64,000 nt of DNA from Agrobacterium arsenijevicii (GCA_000949895.1 JWIT01000002.1:62001-126000); one strand, 5' to 3'; shown: positions 19,506 to 29,032, counted from the first letter of the stretch. Notes: a model not told the origin generated them from the letters alone. Numbers and translations: made by a program.

Positions 19506-21800
19506 TTAGCCGTTTGCGGCGGAGATCGTGATCGGTACTCCCTTGTACGAGGGCGTGCCCGAAAGCGGATCGTGGTGACCCAGTGCAACGACCGCGTTCA
19601 TTTCCGGATAATATCCCGCAGCCGAGCCTCTCGGTATATTGTAGGCGACGGCGGTAAAGCCCTGCACCAGCCGTTTGCCGGGATCTTCTGCGCCAAGCCC
19701 GCGAATGTCTATGCGGTCGCCATCCTTGAGGCCGCGTTCGGTGAGGTCTTCCCTGTTCATGAAGATCACATCGCGGCGGCCAAACACGCCGCGATACCGG
19801 TCATCCATGCCGTATATCGTCGTATTATACTGGTCGTGGCTTCGGATGGTGGTGAGAACGAGGGCTTCGGGATTGGCGATTAGCGGATCCTCGTCGAGAC
19901 CCGCGGAGACGAGGAAGTTTGCCTTGCCATTCTCCGTGTTCCAGCGCCGGAAGGATGCCGCGACGTCGAGGCGGAAACCTCCGGGTACCCGAACCCGATG
20001 GTTGAAATCCCGAAAATCCGGAAAGACCTGTTCGATCTTGTCGCGAATACGGTCGTAATCGGCAATGAGCCACTCCCAGTCTATGCCGTAGCGATTGCCG
20101 AGCGTGGCCTTGGCAATGCCGGCGACAATGGCCGGCTCCGCCTTCACCATTTCTCCCGGTGGTTTGAGAAAGCCGCGCGAGGCATGAACCATCGACATCG
20201 AATCTTCCACCGTCACGGCCTGCGGGCCGGAAGCCTGCGTGTCGAGATCGGTGCGGCCGAGACACGGCAATATGAGGGACGCTCTGGCGGTCAGGAGGTG
20301 TGAGCGGTTCAGCTTCGTTGCGATATGGACGGCGAGGTCCAGCTTGCGCATGCCTTCAAAGGTCACCGCCGGGTCGGACATGGCAACGGCGAGGTTGCCG
20401 CCAAGACAGATAAGCACCCTGGATTTTCCGGCAGCGATCGCCTCGATGCACTCGATGGCATTGTGCCCCTTTTCTGCTGGGGGGCGAAAGCCGAATGCAC
20501 GCTCCATACCGTCGAGCAAAGCCTTGTTCGGGATCTCAGTGATGCCGACCGTCCGGTCGCCCTGCACGTTCGAGTGGCCTCGAATTGGCGCGATGCCGGC
20601 TCCCTGTCGTCCCATATTGCCGCGAAGCATCAGCAGATTGGCGATCTGCTGCACGTTTTCCGTACCCTTGGTATGCTGGGTGATGCCCATGCCATAACAG
20701 ATGATGACGTTCGATGCTTTGACGTAGATGCGGGCGACGCTTTCGAGCGCTTCCTTCGTCAGTCCGCTGACGAAGGTGATGTTTTCCCAGGATGTCTGGT
20801 CCACATCGGCGTAAAGCGCCTCAAAGCCTGCGGTGTGCTCCGCAATGAAGGCTCGGTCGAGAAGGCCGGGGCCGCCCTCGGCCCTGTTTGCCGTATCCAG
20901 TGCAAAAACGGCCTTCATGATGCCCTTGAGGGCGGCAAGATCGCCGCCGGTGCGGAGCTGATGGTAGGCGGAAGCGATCTGCGTCGAGGATAGCGTCGCC
21001 ATTTCCACGGGATCCTGCGGGGCGGCAAAGCGTTCCAGAGCACGTTCCTTCAACGGGTTGAAAACCACGATCGGCACGCCGCGACGGGCCGCATTGTGCA
21101 GCGTCGTCATCATGCGGGGGTGGTTGGTGCCGGGGTTGTGCCCGAAGCTGAAGATCGCATCGGCATGGTCGAAGTCCTCCAGCGTAACAGTTCCCTTGCC
21201 AACGCCGATGGACTTGGGAAGGCCGACGCTGGTTGCTTCGTGGCACATGTTGGAACAGTCCGGGAAGTTGTTGGTCCCGAAGGCACGCACGAAAAGCTGA
21301 TAAAGAAACGCGGCCTCGTTGGAGGTCCGGCCCGAGGTGTAAAATTCGGCCTCGTCCGGGTTATCGAGCTTGTTCAGTTCCTGCGCGATCAGGCTGAAGG
21401 CGTCGTCCCATTCTATCGGCTGGTAACGGTCGCTCTCGCTGTTGTAACGCAAGGGAGCCGTCAGGCGGCCGGCATCCTCCAGCTTGTGATCGGGCCAGCC
21501 CCACAGCTCGGACACGCTGTGTTTTTCGAAGAACTCCGGCCCGGATCGCTTGGCGGTGGACTCCCAGGTAATTGCCTTGGCGCCGTTTTCGCAGAACTCG
21601 AAGGAAGATGTGTGCTTGGGATCGGGCCAGGCGCAGCCGGGACAGTCGAAGCCTTCCGGCTGGTTTGCCTTGAGCAGGGTCATCGTTCCCTGCGCGATGA
21701 TCTGCTGGTGGGCGAGGGTTTTGGCTACGGCCTTGAGCGCATCCCAGCCACCGGCGGGATGATCGTATTTTTCGATACCTTCCGGGCGTTTATCTTCCAT
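19506..21800 (-). CDS. FdhF/YdeP-family molybdopterin oxidoreductase
   Basis: 764 residues, the length of YdeP-type proteins. Near the N-terminus C53 and C56 (DCPGCAWPDP) with C70 suggest an Fe-S site. FPDCSNMCHEATSVGLP aligns with the active-site segment of formate dehydrogenase H, with Cys186 at the selenocysteine position as Mo ligand. No Tat or Sec signal, so cytoplasmic. The E. coli relative is linked to acid resistance, but its reaction is unknown. It diverges from the isochorismatase-like operon across a 391-bp gap. Confidence 0.9.
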   Translation of the reverse strand: MEDKRPEGIEKYDHPAGGWDALKAVAKTLAHQQIIAQGTMTLLKANQPEGFDCPGCAWPDPKHTSSFEFCENGAKAITWESTAKRSGPEFFEKHSVSELWGWPDHKLEDAGRLTAPLRYNSESDRYQPIEWDDAFSLIAQELNKLDNPDEAEFYTSGRTSNEAAFLYQLFVRAFGTNNFPDCSNMCHEATSVGLPKSIGVGKGTVTLEDFDHADAIFSFGHNPGTNHPRMMTTLHNAARRGVPIVVFNPLKERALERFAAPQDPVEMATLSSTQIASAYHQLRTGGDLAALKGIMKAVFALDTANRAEGGPGLLDRAFIAEHTAGFEALYADVDQTSWENITFVSGLTKEALESVARIYVKASNVIICYGMGITQHTKGTENVQQIANLLMLRGNMGRQGAGIAPIRGHSNVQGDRTVGITEIPNKALLDGMERAFGFRPPAEKGHNAIECIEAIAAGKSRVLICLGGNLAVAMSDPAVTFEGMRKLDLAVHIATKLNRSHLLTARASLILPCLGRTDLDTQASGPQAVTVEDSMSMVHASRGFLKPPGEMVKAEPAIVAGIAKATLGNRYGIDWEWLIADYDRIRDKIEQVFPDFRDFNHRVRVPGGFRLDVAASFRRWNTENGKANFLVSAGLDEDPLIANPEALVLTTIRSHDQYNTTIYGMDDRYRGVFGRRDVIFMNREDLTERGLKDGDRIDIRGLGAEDPGKRLVQGFTAVAYNIPRGSAAGYYPEMNAVVALGHHDPLSGTPSYKGVPITISAANG

Positions 21801-22191
21801 TTCGGCACTCCTCTACGTTTCGCAGTTCGAGATGGGGAGGACGCACAACGGCATCCATGATGCCAGAATACCCGTTTTCACCGCAGTAAACATTATACCC
21901 AGGCATAGGTTGCCAGTTTTCAGGGCATGGGTGACGAAAAAAGGCCGTCTGCAGCGGCGGGTTTCGAGGAGGACCCGTAGCTGCGGGGGACTGCAAGTTC
22001 ATTGTTTCATAAATCGCAATTCAGTCGAGAATATTATTGCAATTCTTCTGGACGCTCGGCCGGGCTAGATATGTTGCCAACAGAGACGCAACGGAAACAT
22101 CGGACGGCCTTCAAGGCATCCGGTCAACCGGAGCGGCGAAGTTTCCCAACCGCCGGATACCGGCTCAAAGCACCTGAACGGAGAACTGAAA
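21801..22191. promoter_or_regulatory. 391-bp divergent intergenic region
   Basis: No gene is supported here. It must contain the promoters for the YdeP-type gene (leftward) and the YcaC-like gene (rightward). Visible structure: a direct repeat of GCAATTC at 22016-22022 and 22039-22045, spaced 23 bp, in an AT-rich patch, and ATTG-N12-CAAT around 22002-22020. No adjacent regulator gene is present. Confidence 0.4.
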
Positions 22192-22884
22192 ATGTCCAAG
22201 CTCGAAGTCCTGACCCCCGCTAACAGCCAGCTCATCTTCATCGACCAGCAGCCGCAGATGGCTTTCGGTGTGCAGTCGATCGACCGCCAGACCCTGAAGA
22301 ACAATGTCGTCGGTCTCGCCAAGGCAGCAAAGATCTTCAACATCCCGACGACGATCACCACCGTCGAGACGGCATCTTTCTCCGGCAACACCTTCCCCGA
22401 ATTGCTGGCGGTCTTTCCGGAAAATGATATTCTCGAGCGGACCTCGATGAATTCCTGGGACGACCAGAACGTCCGCGATGCGCTGGCGAAGAACGCCGCC
22501 AATGGCCGCAAGAAAATCGTCGTCTCCGGTCTCTGGACGGAAGTGTGCAACACCACCTTCGCGCTCTCGGCTCTCCACGATGTCGCGGATTACGAGATCT
22601 ACATGGTGGCAGACGCTTCGGGCGGCACGTCGCTCGATGCGCACAAATACGCGATGGACCGCATGGTTCAGGCCGGCATCATTCCGGTCACCTGGCAGCA
22701 GGTTCTGCTCGAATGGCAGCGCGACTGGGCGCGCAAGGAAACCTACGATGCCGTCACCTCGCTGGTAAAGGAACATTCCGGCGCCTACGGCATGGGCATC
22801 GATTACGCGGTCACCCACGTCCATGGCGGTGAAGAGCGCGTCAAGCACGGCAAGCGCATCGGCCCGAACCCGGCCGCCAAGTAA
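22192..22884 (+). CDS. Isochorismatase-superfamily hydrolase (YcaC-like)
   Basis: 230 residues. The cysteine-hydrolase triad appears as D18 (IFIDQQPQM), R83 (ILERTS, the Arg seen in YcaC in place of Lys) and C119 (GLWTEVCNTTF). YcaC itself has an unknown substrate, so only an amidase-like hydrolase role can be claimed. GGAGAACTGAAA precedes the ATG. It is the first gene of a unit with the XapX and amidohydrolase genes. Confidence 0.88.
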   Translation: MSKLEVLTPANSQLIFIDQQPQMAFGVQSIDRQTLKNNVVGLAKAAKIFNIPTTITTVETASFSGNTFPELLAVFPENDILERTSMNSWDDQNVRDALAKNAANGRKKIVVSGLWTEVCNTTFALSALHDVADYEIYMVADASGGTSLDAHKYAMDRMVQAGIIPVTWQQVLLEWQRDWARKETYDAVTSLVKEHSGAYGMGIDYAVTHVHGGEERVKHGKRIGPNPAAK

Positions 22885-22955
22885 GCTTTCAACCGCGCCG
22901 CGCCGGCGGGATATATCTCCAGCCGGTGCGGCTTTCACCCGCGAGGAAGGTCCCC

Positions 22956-23246
22956 ATGAAAGTCTATCTTTTTTCTCTTGGTGCCGGTCTGCTGGTCGGT
23001 ATCGTTTACAGCCTGCTCAATGTGCGCTCCCCGGCGCCGCCCGTCATAGCTCTGGTCGGTCTTCTCGGCATATTGGTGGGAGAACAGATCATTCCCCTCG
23101 CCAGAACGCTCCTCGATAGGGAGCCGGCCGCCGTTTCCTGGATCAACCACATCAAGCCGCACATGTTCGGCCACATGCCGAAGGGTGGTGAGGAAACTGT
23201 GGATCTCGCCAAGGTTAAACAGCAGAACGGGCAGGAGAGAAGCTGA
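22956..23246 (+). CDS. XapX-domain small membrane protein
   Basis: 96 residues. The N-terminal 50 residues form two hydrophobic segments with the XapX signature (YLFSLGAGLLVGIVYSLLNV, then RSPAPPVIALVGLLGILVGEQ), and the rest is a polar tail. Function unknown in the family; it often lies next to YcaC-like hydrolases and amidohydrolases. ATG 22956 is chosen because GAGGAAGG stands upstream. Its stop overlaps the next start (TGATG). Confidence 0.85.
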   Translation: MKVYLFSLGAGLLVGIVYSLLNVRSPAPPVIALVGLLGILVGEQIIPLARTLLDREPAAVSWINHIKPHMFGHMPKGGEETVDLAKVKQQNGQERS

Positions 23247-25228
23247 TGCCGACTCGTCGCACGTTTCTCGGCGCGGCATCGAGCCTTGCCTTTCCCCATC
23301 TGTTTTCATCGGCTAATGCCGCCGATCCCATCCAGACCGGAGCTTATTCCATGCATCCCGATACCATTCTTCACAATGGCCGCCTCACGACGCTTGATCG
23401 CGGTAATCCGAATGCAACGGCAGTCGCCATCAAGGACGGCCTGTTCGTAGAGGTAGGAACGGACGCCGAGGTCATGGCGCTTGCCGGTCCGGAGACCAGG
23501 ATCATCGACCTTAAAGGCAAGCGCGTGCTGCCGGGCCTGATCGACAATCATACCCACGTCATTCGTGGCGGTCTGAACTTCAACATGGAACTGCGCTGGG
23601 ACGGCGTGCGCTCGCTGGCCGATGCCATGGACATGCTGAAGCGGCAGGTGGCGGTGACGCCCGCCCCGCAATGGGTGCGCGTCGTCGGCGGTTTCACCGA
23701 GCAGCAATTTGTCGAAAAGCGGTTGCCGACCATCGAGGAGATCAATGCGATAGCGCCCGATACGCCGGTCTTTCTGCTGCATCTTTACGACCGGGCGCTG
23801 CTGAACGGCGCAGCGTTGCGTGCCGTCGGTTATACGAGGGATACGCCGAACCCGCCCGGCGGCGAGATCACCCGCGATGCGAACGGCAACCCCACGGGCA
23901 TGCTGCTCGCCAAGCCGAATGCCGGCATCCTCTATTCGACGCTCGCCAAGGGACCGAAGCTGCCTTTGGATTATCAGGTCAATTCCACCCGCCACTTCAT
24001 GCGTGAGCTGAACCGTCTCGGCGTCACCGGTGTTATCGATGCCGGCGGCGGCTTCCAGAATTATCCTGATGATTATCAGGTGATCCAGAAGCTCTCCGAT
24101 GAAGGCCAAATGACCGTGCGTCTCGCCTACAACCTCTTCACGCAGAAGCCCAGGCAGGAAAAAGAGGACTTCCTCAACTGGACCTCTTCGGTCAAATACA
24201 AGCAGGGCAACGACTATTTCCGCCACAATGGCGCCGGGGAAATGCTGGTGTTTTCCGCTGCCGATTTCGAGGATTTCCGCCAGCCGCGACCGGACATGCC
24301 GCCGGAGATGGAAGGCGAACTGGAAGACGTCGTTCGGGTTCTTGCGGAAAACCGTTGGCCCTGGCGCTTGCACGCCACCTATGACGAAACGATCTCCCGC
24401 TCCCTCGATGTCTTCGAGAAGGTCAACAAGGACATTCCGCTCGAAGGGCTGAACTGGTTCTTCGACCACGCCGAGACGATCTCCGAACGGTCGATCGACC
24501 GTATCGCGGCTCTCGGTGGTGGCATCGCGACCCAGCATCGCATGGCCTATCAGGGCGAATATTTTGTCGAGCGTTATGGTCACGGCGTTGCCGAAGCGAC
24601 TCCGCCGATCAAGCGCATGCTTGAGAAGGGCGTCAATGTTTCGGCCGGCACGGATGCGACGCGTGTCGCTTCCTACAATCCGTGGGTTTCGCTTTTCTGG
24701 ATGGTGACCGGCAAGACGGTGGGCGGCATGCAGCTTTATCCACGCGCCAATTGCCTCGACCGCGAGACGGCGCTGCGCATGTGGACGGAGAAGGTCACCT
24801 GGTTCTCGAACGAGGAAGGCAAGAAGGGCCGTATCGAAAAGGGCCAGTTCGCCGATCTCGTGGTGCCGGACAAGGATTATTTCTCCTGCGCCGAGGATGA
24901 AATCTCCTTCCTCACCTCCGAGCTCACCATGGTTGGCGGCAAGATCGTCTATGGCGCGGGTGACTTCAAGGCGCTCGACGAGAACAATCTGCCACCCGCC
25001 ATGCCCGACTGGTCGCCGGTGCGCAAGTTCGGTGGTTATGCCGCCTGGGGCGAGCCGGAAGGTGCGGGTCGCAACTCCCTGCGACGCACGGCGATTGCCT
25101 CGTGTGGCTGCGCCAGCGATTGTGGTGTCCACGGCCACGATCACGCGGGTGCCTGGACATCCAAGCTGCCGATCGCCGACCTGAAGGGCTTCTTCGGAGC
25201 GCTGGGTTGCTCCTGCTGGGCGGTTTAA
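23246..25228 (+). CDS. Exported amidohydrolase (YtcJ-like) with Cys/His-rich C-terminal tail
   Basis: 660 residues. The N-terminus (TRRTFLGAASSLAF, cleavage near SANA-AD) looks like a Tat signal, so the folded metalloenzyme is probably exported. The core is an amidohydrolase-family barrel with LPGLIDNHTHVIRGG as metal-binding start and VSAGTDATRVASYNPW near the end. The last ~45 residues are odd: five Cys and three His (SCGCASDCGVHGHDH, later GCSCWAV), not part of the family core. They may bind a metal or form disulfides in the periplasm. Substrate unknown. Confidence 0.87.
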   Translation: MPTRRTFLGAASSLAFPHLFSSANAADPIQTGAYSMHPDTILHNGRLTTLDRGNPNATAVAIKDGLFVEVGTDAEVMALAGPETRIIDLKGKRVLPGLIDNHTHVIRGGLNFNMELRWDGVRSLADAMDMLKRQVAVTPAPQWVRVVGGFTEQQFVEKRLPTIEEINAIAPDTPVFLLHLYDRALLNGAALRAVGYTRDTPNPPGGEITRDANGNPTGMLLAKPNAGILYSTLAKGPKLPLDYQVNSTRHFMRELNRLGVTGVIDAGGGFQNYPDDYQVIQKLSDEGQMTVRLAYNLFTQKPRQEKEDFLNWTSSVKYKQGNDYFRHNGAGEMLVFSAADFEDFRQPRPDMPPEMEGELEDVVRVLAENRWPWRLHATYDETISRSLDVFEKVNKDIPLEGLNWFFDHAETISERSIDRIAALGGGIATQHRMAYQGEYFVERYGHGVAEATPPIKRMLEKGVNVSAGTDATRVASYNPWVSLFWMVTGKTVGGMQLYPRANCLDRETALRMWTEKVTWFSNEEGKKGRIEKGQFADLVVPDKDYFSCAEDEISFLTSELTMVGGKIVYGAGDFKALDENNLPPAMPDWSPVRKFGGYAAWGEPEGAGRNSLRRTAIASCGCASDCGVHGHDHAGAWTSKLPIADLKGFFGALGCSCWAV

Positions 25229-25257
25229 GCCCGGCAAGGTGAATGTAAAAACCTTCG

Positions 25258-25286
25258 AACGGGCAGCGGAGTGCCGCTGCCCGTTT
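25258..25286 (+). terminator. Strong hairpin terminator after the amidohydrolase
   Basis: AACGGGCAGCGG, four-base loop AGTG, CCGCTGCCCGTT: a perfect 12-bp stem ending in TTT, 29 bp after the stop codon. Confidence 0.75.
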
Positions 25287-25447
25287 CCCGCGTACAGAAG
25301 GACCGTTCCATATCCAGTATTGCGAAAATAACAATTATATCGAAACTATTGATGCAATTGTTGGCGATAATTGTTTCGGTCAATATCGCTCCATCAAATG
25401 AACCCAGCGCCGCTCGCACCGACCGGCCAAGATCGCAGGAGCACAAA

Positions 25448-25888
25448 ATGACCGATCCATCTTCAACACTTCGCCTTCGCGGGCTGCTTGCAGACGTCGT
25501 TGCCGCGCCTGTCACCAGAACCGTGGCACTTCTGGCGCTCTGCTCGGCCTATATTCAGGGGCCGCTCACCAAGATCTTCGATTTTCCTGGCGCAATCGGC
25601 GAGATGAACCACTTCGGTCTTCATCCGGCAGCCGCAATTGCCGTTGTTGTCATCGTTTTTGAGCTTACAGCCTCCGCAATGGTGGTGTCCGGCTTCCTGC
25701 GCTGGGCAGGTGCTCTGGCACTCGCAGGCTTCACGCTTCTGGCCACCTTCATCGCTCTTCGGTTCTGGGAAATGGCACCCGGCATGGACCGCATGATGGC
25801 CACGAACGCCTTCTTCGAGCATCTCGGTCTCGCTGGCGCCTTTGTCACCGTTGCCGCAATCGATCTTACGAAAGGAAAAGGCAAATGA
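25448..25888 (+). CDS. DoxX-family membrane protein
   Basis: 146 residues with four hydrophobic segments. ALCSAYIQGPLTKIFDFPGAI and NHFGLHP near the start are typical of DoxX proteins, which associate with quinones or thiol oxidoreductases; no reaction is established. ATG 25448 has GCAGGAGC upstream, and the longer frame toward 25271 runs through the terminator. Its stop overlaps the MFS start by four bases, so the two are translated together. Confidence 0.85.
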   Translation: MTDPSSTLRLRGLLADVVAAPVTRTVALLALCSAYIQGPLTKIFDFPGAIGEMNHFGLHPAAAIAVVVIVFELTASAMVVSGFLRWAGALALAGFTLLATFIALRFWEMAPGMDRMMATNAFFEHLGLAGAFVTVAAIDLTKGKGK

Positions 25889-27483
25889 GTGCCGCAAAAT
25901 CCTCCGCGAGCAGCTTTGCTCCCCTTGCGCAACCGGTCTTTGCTGTCCTTTGGGCAGCCACGGTTCTGGGTAATACCGGTAGTTTCATGCGCGATGTCGC
26001 CAGTTCCTGGCTGATGACTGATCTGTCCGCCTCACCGGCGGCGGTTGCCATGGTTCAGGCCGCCGGAACCCTGCCGATCTTCCTGCTGGCCATCCCGGCC
26101 GGTGTGCTGACCGATATTCTCGATCGCCGCAAGTTCCTGATCGCCGTGCAGCTGCTGCTGGCTTCGGTCAGCGTCAGCCTCATGATCCTCGCTCACACCG
26201 GAATGCTGTCCGTCAGCGCCCTGATCGGCCTCACCTTCCTTGGCGGCATCGGTGCTGCGCTGATGGGGCCGACCTGGCAGGCGATCGTGCCGGAACTGGT
26301 GAAACGCGAGGATGTCAAAAGTGCCGTCGCATTGAACTCGCTGGGCATCAACATTGCCCGTTCCATCGGCCCGGCGGCCGGCGGCATCCTGCTTGCAGCA
26401 TTCGGCGCGGCCTTCACCTACGGTGCCGATGTCGCAAGTTACTTCGTCGTCATCGCCGCACTTCTCTGGTGGCCGCGGGCAAAGAACGCCAATGATGCGC
26501 TGGCCGAAGGTTTCTTTGGCGCATTCCGGGCGGGCCTTCGTTATACCCGCGCCAGTCGGCCGCTGCACGTCGTCCTGTTGCGTGCAGCAATCTTCTTTGC
26601 CTTCGCCAGTGCCGTCTGGGCCCTGCTGCCGCTCGTTGCCCGCCAGCTTCTTGGTGGCGATGCAAGCTTCTACGGTATCCTGCTTGGCGCTGTTGGCGCC
26701 GGGGCTATCGGTGGCGCGCTGGTTATGCCGAAGCTGCGTGAGCGCTTCAATTCCGACGGGCTGCTGCTCGGCGCGGCCATCATTACCGCAATCGTTATGG
26801 CTGTATTGTCGCTTGCCCCTCCGAAGTGGGCTGCCATCCTCGTCCTGCTTTTCCTCGGCGGTGCGTGGATCACGGCTTTGACGACGCTCAACGGTGCCGC
26901 TCAGGCGGTTCTGCCGAACTGGGTGCGCGGCCGTGGACTTGCCGTCTATCTCACCGTCTTTAATGGCGCGATGACGGCCGGCAGCCTCGGCTGGGGTGCG
27001 GTTGGTGAAGCCACCGGCGTGCCGGGAGCGTTGCTGATCGGCGCTGCGGGATTGCTGGTTGCCGGTCTCGTCATGCACCGCCTGAAACTGCCTGCCGGCG
27101 ATGCGGATATGGTGCCATCCAACCATTGGCCGGAACCGCTCGTTGCCGAGCCGGTGGCCCATGATCGCGGTCCTGTTCTGATCCTCATCGAATACCATGT
27201 CGAAAAGCATCACCGCACCGCTTTCCTGCATGCACTCGATGAACTTTCCCAGGAACGCCGGCGTGATGGTGCCTACGGTTGGGGCGTAACCGAGGACTCT
27301 GCCGATCCTCAGAAGATCGTCGAATGGTTCATGGTGGAATCCTGGGCGGAACACCTGCGCCAGCACCACCGGGTCTCCAACGCCGACGCGGATTTGCAGG
27401 GTAAGGTACTCGCTTATCATTCTGGTCTGGAAAAGCCGGTCGTGCGACACTTCCTCACAATCAATCGGCCCGGCAAAGCCTGA
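25885..27483 (+). CDS. MFS exporter (EntS/MFS_3 type) with C-terminal soluble domain
   Basis: 532 residues. Twelve membrane segments occupy about 1-410 with MFS motifs (LTDILDRRKF after TM2; MGPTWQAIVPELV and ALNSLGINIARSIGP, typical of the MFS_3 group). A cytoplasmic domain of about 100 residues follows (LILIEYHVEKHHRTAFLHAL), resembling the antibiotic-biosynthesis-monooxygenase-like tail found on rhizobial members. Substrate unknown. The final nine residues LTINRPGKA are identical to the end of the unrelated DUF1801 protein 1.5 kb downstream. Confidence 0.88.
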   Translation: MSAAKSSASSFAPLAQPVFAVLWAATVLGNTGSFMRDVASSWLMTDLSASPAAVAMVQAAGTLPIFLLAIPAGVLTDILDRRKFLIAVQLLLASVSVSLMILAHTGMLSVSALIGLTFLGGIGAALMGPTWQAIVPELVKREDVKSAVALNSLGINIARSIGPAAGGILLAAFGAAFTYGADVASYFVVIAALLWWPRAKNANDALAEGFFGAFRAGLRYTRASRPLHVVLLRAAIFFAFASAVWALLPLVARQLLGGDASFYGILLGAVGAGAIGGALVMPKLRERFNSDGLLLGAAIITAIVMAVLSLAPPKWAAILVLLFLGGAWITALTTLNGAAQAVLPNWVRGRGLAVYLTVFNGAMTAGSLGWGAVGEATGVPGALLIGAAGLLVAGLVMHRLKLPAGDADMVPSNHWPEPLVAEPVAHDRGPVLILIEYHVEKHHRTAFLHALDELSQERRRDGAYGWGVTEDSADPQKIVEWFMVESWAEHLRQHHRVSNADADLQGKVLAYHSGLEKPVVRHFLTINRPGKA

Positions 27484-27499
27484 ATGCAAATGTAAGACG

Positions 27500-27522
27500 G
27501 GGAGGGGCACAATGCCCCTCCC
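27500..27522 (+). terminator. Hairpin terminator after the MFS gene
   Basis: GGGAGGGGCA, loop CAA, TGCCCCTCCC: a perfect 10-bp stem followed by ATAATTT, 16 bp after the stop. Confidence 0.8.
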
Positions 27523-27707
27523 ATAATTTCAAAACTAGCGATGTTCGCTCTCGCGGCGGCGTTCAACCTACGGGACTGGGCACATTACCCTTTTGGGGCC
27601 GTAAACTTCTCGAACTTGGCACCCTCGATGCACGTTGCACTTCCGCAAGATTTATCGGTCGCGCCCGTGTATTTTTGTCGAAGTGCAGATGGCACTGCGG
27701 AGCAGGG

Positions 27708-28580
27708 ATGCAAGAGATGGCCCAGTCAAGTTACGAAGCGCGGCTCGACCGTGTCAACGACTATATCCACCTCCATATCGAGGAGGATATCCATTTCGAG
27801 CAACTGGCCGAAATCGCCTGCCTGTCGCCTTATCACTGGCACCGGATTTATGTCGCGATGCGTGGTGAGACAATCACCGCGACAATCCGGCGCTTGCGGT
27901 TGTTGCGCGCAGCTAACCGGCTGGCGAATTCCGACATGTCCCTCGCCATGATCGCGGCACGCGCTCGCTACGGTTCGGCCGATGCGTTCGGGCGCGCGTT
28001 CAAGGATGCCTATGGCATGACGCCGATGGCCTATCGTGAAAACGGTTCTCACGCGGCCTTCAAGACCGCGAACAGGGAGCGGGATGCAAACGGCTTTCCG
28101 ATCTTCATCGAGACGCTGCCATCAACCCGGTGCGCTGCCGTTGCCCATACCGGCCCCTACATCCAGATCGACCGCGCAATGGGCCGGCTGTTCACCCAGC
28201 TTTCGACGCAGGGCATCACCCCACCGGAGCCGAGAATGGTGGCTGTCTTTTTCGACGATCCCGATCTGGTTCCGGTGGATCGATTGCGGTCGCAGGCCTG
28301 CATTCCGGTCGGTGAAGAGATTACGCTTACGCCACCTCTCGTGGACACGGTTCTTCGCGGTGGCCTCTATGTGCGCCTGCGCTACAAAGGTCCCTACGCG
28401 GATATGAAGGATGCCTATCGCTGGCTCTTTGGCGTCTGGCTCCCCGGCTCAGGTTATGAGGAGGACGATGCGCCGACCTTTGAAGCCTATCTCAACGACC
28501 CGCGCGACACGCCGCCCCATGACCTCCTCACCGATATCCATCTGCCGCTGAAGGCTCACCAGCCGCTGGGGGTATTGTGA
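27708..28580 (+). CDS. AraC-family regulator with GyrI-like effector domain
   Basis: 290 residues. An N-terminal double helix-turn-helix (IHFEQLAEIACLSPYHWHRIY; MIAARARYGSADAFGRAFKDAYGMTPMAYR) precedes a GyrI/SOUL-type small-molecule domain (CAAVAHTGPYIQIDRAMGRLF to the end). This DNA-binding-first layout is that of Rob/SoxS-GyrI regulators that sense toxic compounds. Start set at ATG 27708 with GGAG five bases upstream; ATG 27717 is possible. Stop and next start overlap (TGATG). Confidence 0.9.
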   Translation: MQEMAQSSYEARLDRVNDYIHLHIEEDIHFEQLAEIACLSPYHWHRIYVAMRGETITATIRRLRLLRAANRLANSDMSLAMIAARARYGSADAFGRAFKDAYGMTPMAYRENGSHAAFKTANRERDANGFPIFIETLPSTRCAAVAHTGPYIQIDRAMGRLFTQLSTQGITPPEPRMVAVFFDDPDLVPVDRLRSQACIPVGEEITLTPPLVDTVLRGGLYVRLRYKGPYADMKDAYRWLFGVWLPGSGYEEDDAPTFEAYLNDPRDTPPHDLLTDIHLPLKAHQPLGVL

Positions 28581-29032
28581 TGTGCGACCACTATGCGGAA
28601 CCGCCGATGCCAAACGTGGTTTCCGCAGCCTTCGAGGCTTTTTCGGAACCGACCCGTAGCCAACTCCTCCGTATTCGCTGCCTGATCTTCGAGGTGGCAG
28701 AAGAGACCCCCGGTGTCGGCCCTCTGACGGAAACGCTCAAATGGGGCGAGCCAGCCTATTTGACCGCCGCCACTCGCAGCGGCAGCACGATCAGGCTCGG
28801 CGTCCTGAAATCACAGGCCGACACCGCTGCTATCCTGTTCAACTGCCAAACGTCTTTGGTGGAAACCTTTCGCACTCAATTTCCAGATGCCTTTGCCTAT
28901 CACGGCAACAGAGCAATCCTGCTGCCGCCATCTGCACCCTTGCCGGAGCCAGCTCTTTCCATCTGTCTGGCGATGGCGCTCACCTACCATCACCGGACAC
29001 TCCTCACGATCAATCGTCCAGGGAAAGCGTGA
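28580..29032 (+). CDS. DUF1801-family protein
   Basis: 150 residues. AAFEAFSEPTRSQLLRIRCLIFEVAEE and LKWGEPAYLT match the YdhG/DUF1801 fold; the role is unknown. It is translationally coupled to the AraC-GyrI gene, a common arrangement. The C-terminus is odd: it ends LLTINRPGKA, the same as the MFS protein upstream, with 28 of 33 bases shared and all five differences at third codon positions. Confidence 0.8.
   Translation: MCDHYAEPPMPNVVSAAFEAFSEPTRSQLLRIRCLIFEVAEETPGVGPLTETLKWGEPAYLTAATRSGSTIRLGVLKSQADTAAILFNCQTSLVETFRTQFPDAFAYHGNRAILLPPSAPLPEPALSICLAMALTYHHRTLLTINRPGKA

Noticed and set aside
23306-25237. 643-codon open frame on the minus strand
   Set aside because: Exact antisense of the amidohydrolase gene, whose family motifs are clear; no domain in the antisense product.
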